A stretch of DNA of 64,000 nt from Ottelia alismoides (lineage: Eukaryota > Streptophyta > Magnoliopsida > Alismatales > Hydrocharitaceae): positions 62,001 through 126,000 of the forward strand of contig JAZKJV010003266.1 of the NCBI GenBank assembly GCA_037367405.1, read 5' to 3'. The notes under the pieces were generated by a model. It searched no databases. It saw only the letters and a program-made list of their open reading frames with translations, and was not told the DNA's origin. Below are positions 45,552 through 58,669 of this stretch, one piece after another; the stretch's first letter is position 1, and each line of letters starts with the position of its first letter. The position numbers and the translations under genes were made by a program.

Positions 45552-46946
45552 TAATGACTGAGAAATCATCAAGATCCAGGTAAAGGTAAAACAAGGGTCA
45601 TTGCGACGCGGGTCTCGGAAATCGATCAACAAGAAAAAGAGACCACCAAATAAAAGTAATCAGAAATGAAATCCGAATAAGCGGTCTTCGCTATTTATTT
45701 AACCTGGTATAGCGACCAGGGTCGAACTCAAGGAGAACGGATTGGCTCGAAAGAGCCTACGAAATAGTAAAAAAGAATAAAAAGATAAAATGTATTTTTG
45801 GTGGATTTTATGTATTTTTATTTTTTTTCTATTTTTAATTCTAAAGAAAATGTTAGAAAAAGCTAAAAAGGACACGTTCAACAATTTATTGAACACATCA
45901 AATCAACTCAAAAAATTCAAATAAAATTATTTTTATGTTTTTTATGTTTATAAGTATTTTTGGTAATTTTCTCAAATTTTATAATTTTGAATTGTTTTTC
46001 TAAAAATTGAAAAAGGCAATAACAGTAAAGAAATGTGCAGTCAGATTTGAAAGGCTAATTAAAAATATATAATTAGCCTATAAAAATCTGAAGGCAATTT
46101 TTATGAAAAGTAAAAATAAAACTAAACTACAGAAACCAAAATTGCATTTTTTTTATTTTTTAGAATTTTTAATAATTTATATAAGTTTTTTAGGGTTTTA
46201 TAATTTTTATGGATTTTATAAATCCAAATAGGCTAAGAATCGAACAGAAGCTCAAAAACAAGAAAACAAACACACCTATTTTTTTTGGAATTTTTAGATA
46301 GGTTTTTATGTTTTTAGTTGATTTTATATTTCAAACAGTGACAAAAATGAGTGTTTTTTTAATTTTTAAAAATATTAAAAAATAATGAAAATGTCCCAAA
46401 AAATTGTGAAATTTTTACACAGTGGCAGGGGCCACATATCCAAATTTCACTTGATTTGGAGTTTTGGTATTTTATTCGACTAATACAAGACACACATCAC
46501 ACAAGGACCAAAGTGCAAAGAAACAAAGTTTCAGGGCCAAACAGATAACACGTGTAAAAACGTTGGGGCCGATGTTGCAAAAAGTCCAAAACACACGAGG
46601 CAAGCACATGATTTGCACTTACAGGGACCAAAGTGTCATTCCTATTTAAAAAGATAAAAACAGTAACAACTCCAAACTACAGGGTAAACTATGCAAAAGT
46701 TCCACACAATCACGTGTCGAAGCATATGTTCCACACAAACAGGGACTAATTTACAAATAAAATAAACACCGGGTCCAAGATGCAAATGTTCAAAAATAAA
46801 AATAACTGAAACTAATATTTACAGTACTCGAAAATAAATACGAAGATAAAGAGGGCCTAAGTGATATTTACCCTCATTATAAATGATCCACGGCTGAAGA
46901 GGTGCCACGTGGACGATCTAATGGTGTAGAACTGATGACGCCCCTT
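45552..46946 (-). mobile_element. Element B 5' LTR, truncated
   Basis: Matches 6108 to about 7493 of the 3' LTR at roughly 95 percent by eye. The first bases are TAATGACTGAG, so the terminal TG has become TA. It stops at 46946, where fragment F begins with its own TGATGAACCGC start. The remaining half was not found. Confidence 0.88.
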
Positions 46947-48250
46947 TGATGAACCGCAAAATCGGCCCTTTAAGAGTGTGTAATTAGCACTTGATAATGT
47001 CATCGCAGTCAGGCCAATTCGGGCTCATCAAAGACCATCTGATTTATATGTCAAATAAGAATGAGATGGTCGTATTTATTTTACTTGTTAAGATACCAAG
47101 GTCGAACTCAGGGACACGAGCCTCCCTCGTATTAATCGGATTTTAGTCTATTTAACTAAGCGTCGAGTTGAAGCCTATATAGGTCAAAGCATGCAAGGAC
47201 TCAAAAATACATTAAAGAAATAAACATGCATTTTTTATTTGATTTTTTTATCATGCAGATAAACGCAAGGAAATGCAATGCAAATAACATGCCCTAGGTC
47301 AGAATGATGAGCAACGTTAACATGCATCAATTTCAGGTTTAATTAAGAAGATCTACTTGATTTGAAAGTTGGACAAGGCATGCGGGACACATGGCTAACA
47401 AAATAATACATAAAAAAATCAGATACCCAAAATAAGAAATTTAGTATGCCATTAAAAAGAACATCAAGCAAGCTTCAAAATGCCACTGAAATCATCTAAA
47501 TCAGAGTTACGAGGCTCTAGATATGCATGAAAGAAATCAGGGGCATAAGTGCAATAAAACATAAAAAGATATTTACAAAAAGGTCCCTAAGAAGGACTAA
47601 AATGAAAATAAAATAAGTTCCGAGGCTTTCCCTGTAAAAGTTCCACACGCGCAGGGGCCTTTCTATAGATATTAAAACCCGCGAGGGTTTCAATGTAAAC
47701 CCCCCTGCGCACGAGGTCTGCACGTGACTAGGACCTTTCTGCAAATTGAAGAAACTTGGTGGACCTCTGCATAATTTACCCAGAAACGCACATGCCAGGC
47801 ATGTGCGATCCAGGCTCGGAAGCAGGCTGAGGTTCGACAGAGGCTCGCGGCTTGCTTCGGCTTGGCTCGGGCTCGCTGCAGGCTCGGGCTAGGTTCGGAC
47901 AAGGCTCGGGGCATCCAAGCCTGGAGGGTCGAGGACGAAGGCTTAAGAGCGTGTAATTAGTACTTGATAATGTCATCGCAGTCGGGCCACTTCGGGCTCA
48001 TCAAAGACCATCTGATTTATATGTCAAATAAGAATGAGATGGTCGTATTTATTTTACTTGGTAAGATACCAAGGTCGAACTCAGGGACACGAGCCTCTCT
48101 CGTATTAATCGGATTTTAGTCTATTTAACTAAGCATTGAATTGAAGCCTATATAGGTCAAAGCATGCAAGGACTCAACAATACATTAAAGAAATAAACAT
48201 GAATTTTTTATTTGATTTTTTTATCATGCAGATAAACGCAAGGAAATGTC
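46947..48250 (-). mobile_element. Fragment F: related LTR piece with internal duplication
   Basis: Starts TGATGAACCGC, like the B, C and E LTR starts. Contains AAGGTCGAACTCAGGGACAC, related to the same region of B and E. The stretch 46968-47273 is repeated at 47941-48246 with few changes, a direct duplication about 970 bp apart. Between the copies are LTR-like TGCAAT/GGGGCC motifs. No coding region. Confidence 0.7.
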
Positions 48251-48773
48251 AACGCATTTATAAAAAAATTATAGAAAAATATAAAATATAACTTAAGTCA
48301 AAATGGCAATAAATACCGAGGACATGAAGTCATTACCTAAATTTTCCGGACCTTATAACTTGGTCGTATGCATTATGAATTGGGCTAACTCAGCTTTAAA
48401 ATTCATTTTATTTAATTATATACAAAATGATGCTGATTTCACCAAAATCAAAGTTAATATGCAAAATGTAGGTTTCGGGAGCGTATTGGTATACAATGTA
48501 CCTCATTTAATATATGTCATTATACTTTATTAATATTTTATTAATTTAAATCAAATAAAGATTATTTCATATTTTAATTATTTATTTAATTAATTTTATT
48601 TATATATCAATTATTATTTACTTATTTAATAATTTATTTAATTATATATTTAGTTATTTAATAAATTATTTAATTAACTACATAATTATTAATTAGTTAA
48701 TTATTTATTTAATTAAATCTTAATTAATTAATTTATTCTAATTATTAATCTAATTATTTAGTAATTTTAATTA
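48251..48773. other. AT-rich low-complexity stretch
   Basis: About 520 bases. 48540-48760 is almost purely TTTAATTA/ATTATTTA-type sequence. A 76-codon plus frame at 48303-48533 has no domain I can defend. Confidence 0.6.
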
Positions 48774-49148
48774 GGGGTTGATGGGGCTGCCCCCTAGGGG
48801 TACCCACTGCCCCATTATTTTGCAATTTTTTATTTTTTTTTGAAAAATATCGACATGTATTGTCATCTATATATCCCTCCTATATGTCATTTGAATTTTG
48901 TCAGAAACAGAGACTCCTACGGCCTCCATCCAGATAGGGTCGATTTAAAAAATCTTACGACCGTTAAAAAAATGACATATGGATGGAGGTCGTAGAAGTC
49001 TCTATTTCTGACGAAATTCGAATGGCATATAGGAGGGATATAGGGATGAATATACATGGTGATATTTTTCTAAAAAAATAAAAAGTTTTGTGAAAAATAG
49101 GGTGGGGAAAACCATATTGGCTCCCCAAAGGGCAGCTCGATTTTTCCC
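48774..49148. mobile_element. Foldback MITE 4 with 9-bp TSD
   Basis: 375 bp. Ends GGGGTTGATGGGGCTGCC and, complemented, GGGAAAAATCGAGCTGCCC. Core AGACTCCTACGGCCTCCATC with its inverted copy. Flanks TTTTAATTA (48765-48773) and TTTTAATAA (49149-49157) match at 8 of 9 positions. Same family as MITE 1. Confidence 0.82.
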
Positions 49149-51790
49149 TTTTAATAATTAATTAATTATCCATTTTCTCTCTCTCCTCTCTTCTCCTCTT
49201 CACCTTCTTCTTCTTGGCATTCATCATTGCCAACCTATCCCTCTCCTCTCCGACCAACCGTCCAACCGCCAGGCTGTTGGTCGTTCGACCAACAACCTCG
49301 CGGTGATGCCACCCCTTGCCGGTGATGCCACCTGCCTGCATGAGCTCCACGCATATCCCTCTATGTAAAAACCTGGTCCCCAAATCCCCTTTCATACGCC
49401 ATTTTCATCCCTTACTCCGTGAGCTTTAAGATAGAGGTGACAACTCCGATGTCGTCGAGTGAGAGAGAAAAGGAACAACGAGATCATCACCGTCGACACA
49501 GCCTCCACGTCGTCGTGCATCCAGGCAGGGACCTAGAGCTCCGCCCGATCTCCATTCCAGGGGACATCGTCCACGGGCGTTTTCCCTTCAACTTCCAGAT
49601 AAATTTCCTCTCCTTCTCTTGATCTCTTTCCTCCTTTACTTTCTCAATCTCTCTCTTCTCTTCTCTTCTCAACCTCCCAATTCCTCGCTGATTGATGTGC
49701 AAATTCATCCGATTTCGTTCACGTTTTTAAATCCACTCCGAAAAATCCACCTTCATAACCGTAATTAGCTTCTCAGTAACTCCTTTCCATAGCATGTTCA
49801 TCTCAGTAGCATTACGTATCTAAGCTTTGATTCCCTGCCAACCCTTCGTTGGGATCATCCATTTAGTTCATTTACTCTTCTGTAACAATCGCTCAAGTTT
49901 TAGCAACTCGAGTCAAGTGATTCCATTGCAGGTGCAGGTCATCGAATCGAGAAGCAGTAGGTCTTAGATCTGGAGCTTCTCGACATCATCGTGAATTGGA
50001 GAAGATGCATCCATCATCCATATTTCAAGCCGAGCTCCGTTCATAGGCACCCAATCCCTTACGTCAAGCTACCTTCCCCATTCACTGATTCTAGTTGAGT
50101 TTTGGGTTGAGGTTTAGATCCTCGAGTCATCCTGATATTCTACAGATAATCGAATCTGGAGGGGGTGAGAAGGATTTAGTGGAGTATTATCAATTAGGAG
50201 GCGATGTAGTTACATCGAGAGAGGATCAGCATCATTGATAATCGAATATCGACGATCCTGCACCTGAAGGGGCTTTCCCAATGATCAACAACGAATGCCA
50301 AAGCGATCTAATAGCCACCACTTCTTTTGGAACTACGAGACCTCCGATCAGAACCATCGAGCGCTGGCACCTACGTGATATAGGAAACTTGATCTGAATC
50401 GAGAAACGACATCTGAGCTGCCACATCGAAGCCACATCGGGGGAGAACATCTCTATGCTCCCATATCCATTCTTCACCGCACGATCACTGTTCACTCAAC
50501 CTTCACATCACCACGCATCAACATATCAACCATTCGATCAGTTGTGGATCGATGCTCGATTGCAGCATTGCGTGTCAGCATCAGACACATCACCGCCCCA
50601 CCGCTTTGTGCCTCACGTGCGCAGCATGTGAGGAAGGATTATTTTGGGCCAAATTGCAGTTTTTACCCTGAACCTCGTAAATTACGAACAGGTCCACATT
50701 CTAAAGATCGCATGTGAGCTGCGCATGTGCGGCTCATTTTTTGGCAAGCTTACTCGAACACCCCCGATATCTTTCAGAATCACATCCAGGTCCAAAGGCT
50801 GAAGGATACAAGTACGTGCGCATCTGGGCATTGGTGTTTTTACGTGCCTTCCCCAGCAATTTTACCTTTTTTATACGTGCCTTATAATTTCCGGCTAATT
50901 ATAAAAAATACCATTGTACATTATATATAAACCCTATACTATTATAATACATAATAAATAAAAATACATATATTTATACAGTAATATATGATATACATTA
51001 CTAAATCAATTCTGAAAAATAAAAAGATTTTCTATTACTAAAAAATCATTTAAAAACACCATAAAAATATAACAAATTCTAAAAATCATAAAAATATAAC
51101 AACACTCTTATATATCTAACGAAAACTACCTACAATATATTTGACTGTAATTTATATAGTACAAAAAACATAACTAAACAAAAAACAAAACAAAAATCAA
51201 ATATTAAAACCAATAAATATTATAAAATTCATTAAAATGATGAAAAATCACAACTAATTCAAGAAAAATCACAAAATACGTATTACATATCATTTTAAAG
51301 ATAACTTCATCTACTTTCTTATAAAAAAACAAATATATTTTTTTATATTGTTTACCAATTTAAAAATCGAAAAAAATATTTTCTATAAAAACCTAATTTT
51401 CACCTTAAAAATAAATTAAAACTCATAAATATCCTAAAAATCTTCTAAAAATTCGTAAAAATAGTAAAAAAACAAAAAAACATAAAATTATTTAATAAAA
51501 TCAAGTAATAATTTCATAATATTTTCGAAAATAATATAAAAAAATAAAAATACTTAAAAATCACAAAAACAATATAAAAATTACAAAAATTTAAATAAAA
51601 ATCTAGAAAAATACCTAAAATAAAAAATTAGGAAATCATTTACCTTAAATTTTCTGTTATTTAACCATAGTTTCCAATATTTTTCCTGCCTGAGTTCTAC
51701 ACTCCCGTACTTGATACTATACACATCTTATTTAGGAGTATAAATAAATAACAATAAATTTTCTTCTAAAATCCATCTGGTTAATACAAC
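49149..51790 (+). mobile_element. Element H: decayed plus-strand LTR
   Basis: The last part (about 51690-51760) aligns with the D LTR end region: CTACACTCCCGTACTTG and ACTATACACATCTTATT against CGACACTCTATATTACTTG and ACTATACACATATTTTG. Before it lies an AT-rich zone with AAAAATCATAAAAAT words, as in D. A TGCAGTTTTTACCCTGAAC motif and CCTCACGTG/CATGTGAGG pair lie at 50605-50680. The left boundary is not defined. No PBS follows. Confidence 0.55.
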
Positions 51791-51908
51791 GACCATAGTT
51801 ATCATTCATATAAGGTGTGTTTTTCAGCCAGCTTGGTAGATGTGTGAGACCCAGGAGCCAAGTTCAAATCAAATGAGTGATTCGGGTCTATGAATTGCTG
51901 AGACATGA

Positions 51909-52800
51909 GTGTGGATTGAGCAACCAACATCTTCTTCAGGAGCTGAGTCAGTTTCTACTTTGAAGTTACTGACTTTTCTGATTGATTCAGACTTTGTTTC
52001 ACTGCTGCCGGAATTTCATGGAAAGTCGTACGAGGAACCTTATGATCACTCTTTGAATTTGAGGGGATCCGCGATACGAGATTCTACTAAAATATAACAG
52101 GTGAGGATACAATGATAAAAACCTTTCCCTTGACACTCAAGGACGGAGCCACAAGATGGCTTCGACGTTTGGTAGAGGAGCGAGATAGATAGGGTATGCT
52201 TCGAGTGGCTTTTCTGTGGAAATCTTATCCCATTAGCCGAGCCAATTTCATGCAGTCGGTTAACAGAGAATTTCACATGATCCCCACAAGCCAATTCAGT
52301 ATATGTAGCTCAAATTTCAGACTCTCTTGAGGAGATTTCCAGATCATGGGATCTCTGAAGCTGAATTAGCTTAGATATTCCATCAAGGTATGACCGCAGA
52401 ACAACAAGCATTGTCCGATGCCTCATGTGGCGGTTCACATAATAATATCAATGAGGATTCACTTTGCAATCTCTTCGAAGAGATCTCTAATGTCAAGATG
52501 ATACACAAGGGAGATGTCAGACCACTTAGATGCAATCCAACACTTGTTGATTTAGGTATTGCACATAAGGCAATTGATGTGGATACTGATGCAGTATCAA
52601 GGATAGTCATTGAGACAGATACGGATATATCTCAAAGATCCGACAGATATTCCATTGAGTTTTCAGCCGGAGTATGTGTCGGTTATGCACTTCCCAATTC
52701 TGGAGTCTTAGATTCCCATTCCTCATGTATTCCAAGATACCGAGCAAGAGCTGATGTTGTTTCAGTCGACTTATCAGCCGATTCAGTTTCCATACCAGGA
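51909..52800 (+). pseudogene. Element H gag remnant
   Basis: Plus-strand fragments in several frames: SLLPEFHGKSYEEPYDH (about 52000), KTFPLTLKDGATRWLRRL (about 52115-52170) and MTAEQQALSDASCGG (from 52390) followed by LCNLFEEISN. These match, in order, the capsid landmarks seen in B gag (LPRFHGLATEEP, AFPFSLADRASNW, LVNASCGGS). Frameshifts and stops separate them. No protease or RT follows before the E LTR. The frame 52390-52812 is partly out of the gag frame at its 3' end. Confidence 0.7.
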
Positions 52801-52830
52801 CCAGTGCCATGAGAAGCATCCTCAGGAAAC

Positions 52831-53827
52831 GATGGACGAAGAATAGTAATGTCAAGCGAGAAGACGGAAAAAATAAGAGAAAATCGAAGAGGGAGAAGAT
52901 GAAGATTGCAGAAGACGATGGAGGGATCTACATGGGAATTGGCGCTCGAGATGGAGTCGTCGGTCATCGCTCGAGGGCTGGTAGGAGACCGAGCTCTAGC
53001 AACTCATCGACGAAGCTGCTTGCACGGCGAAGCTTCACTATGGATCTCGCCGGAGATAACTCTCTGTCGTCACTCAGATTCTAACCTAATCCCTGTCACA
53101 GATTGGAGGACTCGAGCTCTAGGAAATCTAGTGAAAGGGCGGATGCCCTGGAAAGTGGCCGGAGGTGGAGTATTTAAAGGGAGAAGGTGGTTGTCCAGGT
53201 GCTGGGGGAGGAGATGTTAGTGGAGCATGTGGAACGATGAGGAAGGGTGTCATGGAGATCATGGCCATGGATGCGGGCGAGGGTGAGGGAGGTATGTGTG
53301 ACATTATGGAGATGTTGATGGGTGGAGAAGGTGGCTGTCATGGCACAAAAAATAGGAAGGGGGCGGAGCCGTCGTGAGGTGGGGGTAATGTGGGCAAGGC
53401 TCTTTCGGAGGTGGGAGACGATGCCTCGACTGTTGGATCTAGTGATCCAACGGCTCTGAGCGAGGTGCCAGCGGGCGGTGCAGATCAGATCAAGCGGGAA
53501 GATCGAAGGGCGATGGAGAGCGCCACGTGATGGGCGTAGGCACGGGTGCTGGCTAATGGTGGAGATTAGATCTGCTGTAGGATCGAAGGGTCGTCGATTG
53601 AGCGAGGATGAGCAGATGAGATCTAATCATCGAGGCTAAGATCCAGTGGCCATGAGCGTGACACGTGCCTTAAGGAGAGTGAGGCACAGATGGATGGCAT
53701 CGATGAGATCAGGGTAAGGATCGAGCGGCTGAGAGAGGTTGCAGAATGGAGGGCCGAGATCTGAAGGAGAAGAAGGTGATCTAACGGTCAGGAGACGAGG
53801 CGCGTGGAGGGCGAATGAGTGGGCCGT
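52831..53827. other. Unassigned GC-rich kilobase
   Basis: Purine- and GC-rich, with words such as GATCCAACGGCTCTGA and GCCACGTGATGGGCG that recall the GC-rich blocks of the B and E LTRs, so it may be an LTR remnant. Frames at 52809-53377 lack domains and overlap. Confidence 0.35.
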
Positions 53828-56800
53828 TGATGATCCAGAAATTTCCTAAGCAACTAGGGTAGAGAAATATAAACAAAGGTCGTTGCGACCTTAGTCGCTC
53901 GAGAAATCTGGATCAACAAGAAAAAGTTAGTGCAGACCACCAAAATCAGATAAAATCAAATAAACACGATAGCGGTCCTGGCTATTAGATTAGCCTGGTA
54001 TAGCGACCAGGATCGGACTCACGGAGCACGTAATGGTCTTGCGGCCTACGAAGTAGTCTAAAAAGGAATAAAATAAGATAAAAGGTATTTTTGGGGGTTT
54101 TTTTAGGGTTTTTCTATTTTTGTGGATTTTTAACTAAATTAAGAAAATAAAGAAGGCAATAAAGCAACCAACTTCAAGCAATTATTAAAGCACTCAAACT
54201 CAACCAAAAATTCAAATAAAAATGTTTTTATGTTTTTTATGTTTTTTTACTATTTTTAGTGAATTTTTGGAATTTTTCTGATTTTTATTTAATTTTCTAA
54301 AAATAAAACAAGGCAAGAAAACAAACACAATGTCCAGCAAAGCTTGGGGGACTTAGATAAAATATCAAAAAATACCTAAAAAACCTGGAGGTAATTTTAC
54401 TGTAAAGAAGAGAATTCAAGAAAAATTCAGCCACTGGAATTATTGTTTTTGGTTTTTTAAATTAATTATTAGAATTTTTATAGAGTTTTTAGTGTTTTTC
54501 AATTTTTATGAGTTTTATATAATGAAAAATGACCAAAATTGGTCAGAAAATCAAACAAGACAATGTACGCAGTAGCTAAGTTTTTTGTAATTTTTAGATG
54601 AGTTTTAATATTTTTTTGTGAATTTTCAAGTCAGACAGTAAAGAAAAAGCTTGTTTTTGAATTTTTAAAAATAGCAAATGAAATAAAAAATGTCCCCAAA
54701 ATTTCTAGAAAATTTTACACCATGGCAGTAGCCATGTTTCCAATTTTTATTGAATTTGGACTTAGTTTGATATTTTATTAAAAATCAAAACCTAGGTAGA
54801 GTGCACAAGGACCTGTACGTATATACCAGAAATTCCAGGGGGTCCGGTGCAAAAATCCCAAGAAGTCACGCGCGAGGCGCGTCTGGGGCACACAGGGACC
54901 CAATTGCAATAAAAGTAAAGTTCTCGGACTAATTGGTAATAGGTACCAAAAGTCTGAGGGCCCTACTGTAAAATACCCAAAAATATAACGCACATGCACA
55001 AATTCAACACGCACAGGGGTATAAATGCAATTAATGAAAAGTTTTCATTCATTCAGTAACAACCTAGAACTACAGAGCTAAACATGCAAATAACCCATCA
55101 AAACACGTGTCGACGCACGTGATACACTACACATAGGGGCATACATGTCAATAGCAGAAAAGGCAAGGTCCAAAGTGCAAAAGTACCAAAATAAAAACAA
55201 CTGACTATGATATTTACAGGACTAAACACGAAATAAAGTAAACAGGGGGGGCTAAGAGCAACTACCCCTTTATTAATGCGAGGGATGGATGGCTGCCACG
55301 TGGTGAATCGGACGGTGGAGAACTGGTGGTGCCCAACGCAAGGCTCCCTCAGCCTCGATCGACGGTCGAGACGTCACCACGTGGTGGATCGAACGACAGG
55401 GAGGGCGCGGTGGCTAAGCCTCTTGAGCCGACGGTCTAGATCGCTCCTCCAAAGATCGGACGCTGCGGGACGCTCCTCAGATGGACGGCGTAGATACGAA
55501 CTGGAGCTGGGAGGCAATCTGACGGTGTCTGGAGGCCGAGGAAGAACTGATGGCCGACGACCTTCGCCGGCCCACTACGCGCGCTCCCGGCCTCCTCGCG
55601 GGACTTTGATGATCGGAGATGGGTTGTTGTGGGCTCCCGCGTCGAATGGCGGCCTCCGATGACTCGACGGGGCTCCGAGGAGCTCAGGCGAGCTCGACGG
55701 AGACCAAGCTGCTGCTTCAAATGGTCCAAGCCCTCAGATGGGCTCGGATGTACCTGCAAAGTACACGAGCAGACTCGCGGGTCGAGGGCAAGTTGCCTCG
55801 ACCCTATGAACGTGGGTGAAGGTGATAGGTGCGGCGGGGCGGTCGAGCTCCGGCGAGGGGTAGACGGTGGAGCTCGAAACCCCAGCTCCTATGCGAGCTG
55901 GGTTGAATGGAGGGGCGTAGAACGTGCGCGGGAAGAAGGCGAACGTGATGGTGATGTCCGATGATCGATACGAGGGTGGAGGTGACCGGAATCGACGATG
56001 AACAGAAAATGGGCGAATTGGGCGAAACGCGAAATCAAAGAAAACAGGAAGCAAATAGGGATACCTGAGTGGAGGAATCGACTGTGGATGAGCTGGGCTT
56101 GCTCTGGGTCGTTGCCTCGCGGGTCGTCGAGGCCCGAGGCTCGAGCTCCTGCTTCAGGAGGAGCACGACGACGTTAGCTCGCTGGTTCAGAGGTCCGGGC
56201 ACCTTCACCTCTCTTCGACACCACCAACGGAGAGCTGTCACCTCAGGGAAGGCAGTGGAGGTCACGGGAATGAAAGGTGGGGAGCCAAAGATGCGGAAAT
56301 GGGAGGCGGAGCTCGGAACTTATACTGTCAGGGGTCCGGCTAAAAACGATCGGGTAGGGTAGCTCAGAGCGCGGACCCCGAGGCGGGCATCCCGGCGAGG
56401 GTGTCGGATCTGGCAAGAACAAATAGGACCCTGGGTTTAGGTGCGAGGTGATCGGATCGAGTCGGGAAAAATCCGAGAAGTCGGGTCGCGGGCTCGGATC
56501 CGGGGCTTGGTGGTCCTGGGGGGGGAGTTGACCGGGGGGTCAACGTCCCCGTGGACCAATGAGGACAGGCCATGTGGAAAAGATTTAAAAATTCTATTAA
56601 AAATAGTAAATGGTAGATTTAATAAAAACTCAAAACATGAAAAATATTCGTTTTAATTGTTTCCATTTTTTGTGATTTTTAATTAATTTTTCAAAATGAA
56701 AATAAGGTATTTACATAATAGGGCTATATATAGGTATATAAACAATATAGGATTTTTATTTTTGATTTTTATTTTGTTATTTTTATACATTTTTATCCCC

Positions 56801-57500
56801 ATTTTATATTTTATTTATTTATATTATAAAATTAGGAATGAAAAGATATTTTTATTTTATTTTTATTATTTATGTATAAGGGGGAAATAAATAGATATAT
56901 ACATCTATATACGTGGTATATTTACAATGTATTTTTGGTTTTTTTTGATTTTGTTCTTTTTATTTTGTTTTTGTTTTTGTTGTTTTTATTTTATTTATTT
57001 ACACCATAAAAGATAGAATACTTACGAATTTTATGGAAATTAATGTTATTTATTTATAAGGTGAAACAAATATAAGTGAGTGGACTATATAAATGGTGAA
57101 TATGCACAAGTGATGTTTTTTTTGTTTTCTTTTTAATTTTTCTATTTTTGTTTTGATTTTTGTATTTACAAATATATACCATATATACAAACCACTTTTA
57201 TTCTATTATTAGAGGAAAATATATTTATTTTATTTATAGGTTTATTTACACACATGAGTCCCTATCTCCCTCTACTTTGGCTTTTATGCGGTCAGGCCCA
57301 TGCTGAGCCCTCCCTTGGGATTAGATTGCTCAATATTTATTCTAAATATTTCCCTCTTTTTTCTTTTGTCTCTTTGTTCTTTTATTTTTGCACAATGCAT
57401 GCTTTTGGTAATTCTTTGTATTTACAAATATATACATGCATTTGCAAAGGTTTTTGTAGCTAAAATATAAGAATAAAGAGTGATGAATGAGTATTCATCA
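53828..57500 (-). mobile_element. Element E 3' LTR (3673 bp)
   Basis: Begins TGATGATCCAG and ends GAGTATTCATCA. Spaced TGCAAA-type motifs at about 54880-55265, GC-rich block 55270-56570, inverted GTTGACC/GGTCAAC at 56527-56544, GTGGACCAAT at 56551-56560. Frames in the GC block are not called. Confidence 0.88.
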
Positions 57501-57525
57501 CCCCCTATACTTAACTTTGTTAGTC
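57501..57525 (-). other. Polypurine tract of element E
   Basis: Minus strand reads GTTAAGTATAGGGGG directly before TGATGAATAC. Confidence 0.85.
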
Positions 57526-58665
57526 CCTTAGCAAACACTTATTTGAAAAAGAAGTAAAAAAAGAAAGAAAGAAAAAGAAAAAGAGGAGAATGCACATGGA
57601 TCAAGGCTGATTATTAAACTCGCCTTCATTAAATTGAATTATGGAGCTCGATCAGATCTTTAGATTATTAATGTGTCGGAACCTTATTTGGACTTAAGCT
57701 TAAAACTCAACAGCCTCTAAGTTCCACCAATCTATGGACAAGACTCCTCAATAAACCAGATCAGAACAAGTCTACATACACAAACTCTAATGACCATGAA
57801 TCTTTCCATGCAGTGAAAGTGATATGTAGCTCCCCACCTCAGAAGTAATAAAGAAACAACCTCCCCCAACCTGGTAACTCTAATGCCTCGGTCTAGCAAC
57901 TCTTTCCTCGAGAAGCGGGGTATTCCCTTCTAAGTTCAAGTGCAACCGGCTCAAGAAGAGGGGGAAAAAGATGAAGAATGGACTATGGCTTGTGTAGCCA
58001 TGTATCCCTGGGAGCCCAACCAGTGTAGCTAAGTCTCCCACTGCAAGCTTCATGGGATGTAACATGGATACCATAAGCTTTTGCTTTATTTGAATATATA
58101 CACTCCGGTGGGGTTATTAAATTTTCAATCCGACCCACCACTTTTTTGGAGTTGTTTTCTTTTTGCACATTTTTTTCATGTGCAACTGTACAACATATCT
58201 ACATGGTGCAACATATATACAAGGAGTTTTTCCTCTTGAGCCAGTAGACTATCCCTCTTTTGAAGCTTTATTGCAACCCACGGCTTCTGTCTTTAGCCTT
58301 CATCACCACTAGACCAAGTTGAGGCGCACTTCCTTCACTAGAAGAAGAAGATAGGTTCCTCCTAGAAGTACTACCCTCATATGCTACCCCAAGCCAAAGG
58401 AAACTGCCTCCTCACCGCCTCATCCGTGGAGAGCTATGTGTAAGGTGCTGGTGCAAGTCAAGCCATTGTCTCTAAGAGTCATGCTTGTGTTGTTAAGTGC
58501 TCTACTTAGGCTCATCAAGATGACATATGCTCATAGCCTAGTGGACTCAAAGAATTAAGTCCCAATGGACCTGAAAAGCCTTAACCCTAAGCCTTATAAG
58601 GTTCCTCTTAAGATCTTAATCAAGCTCCATTTCCCAATTTAATTCCAGGCTAGTTTAAATGTCAA
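57526..58665 (-). other. Conserved 3' untranslated module of element E
   Basis: Closely parallels 9441-10583 of B, including GACTATCCCTCTTTTGAAGC near 58247 and the GGGTATTCCCTTCTAAGTTC word near 57919-57940. No gene is supported. Confidence 0.62.
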
Positions 58666-58669
58666 CTAT

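Larger units (their letters stand above)
6108..46946 (-). mobile_element. Element B: old autonomous-type Athila element, split by D and C
   Basis: Ty3/gypsy element on the minus strand. Its 3' LTR is 6108-9415 and its 5' LTR begins at 45552 and is cut at 46946. Internal parts are 9416-11374, 24394-25192 and 38161-45551. Removing D and C gives a sequence collinear with E: around the D site both read GTGATATAGACAACTGGATC-like sequence, and around the C site both continue from CGAGG(A/T)ACC into CCGAACCG. The two LTRs differ at roughly a dozen positions in the first 250 aligned bases, more than D or C, so B is the oldest of the three. The coding region is ordered gag, protease, RT, RNase H, integrase and is riddled with stops and frameshifts. 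Confidence 0.88.

Noticed and set aside
48303..48533. 76-codon frame resembling the start of a copia gag
   Set aside because: Resemblance is limited to a few residues and no copia structure surrounds it.
49419..49622. Possible host gene exon near the CT-rich sequence
   Set aside because: 67 codons with no domain; the context fits the H LTR.
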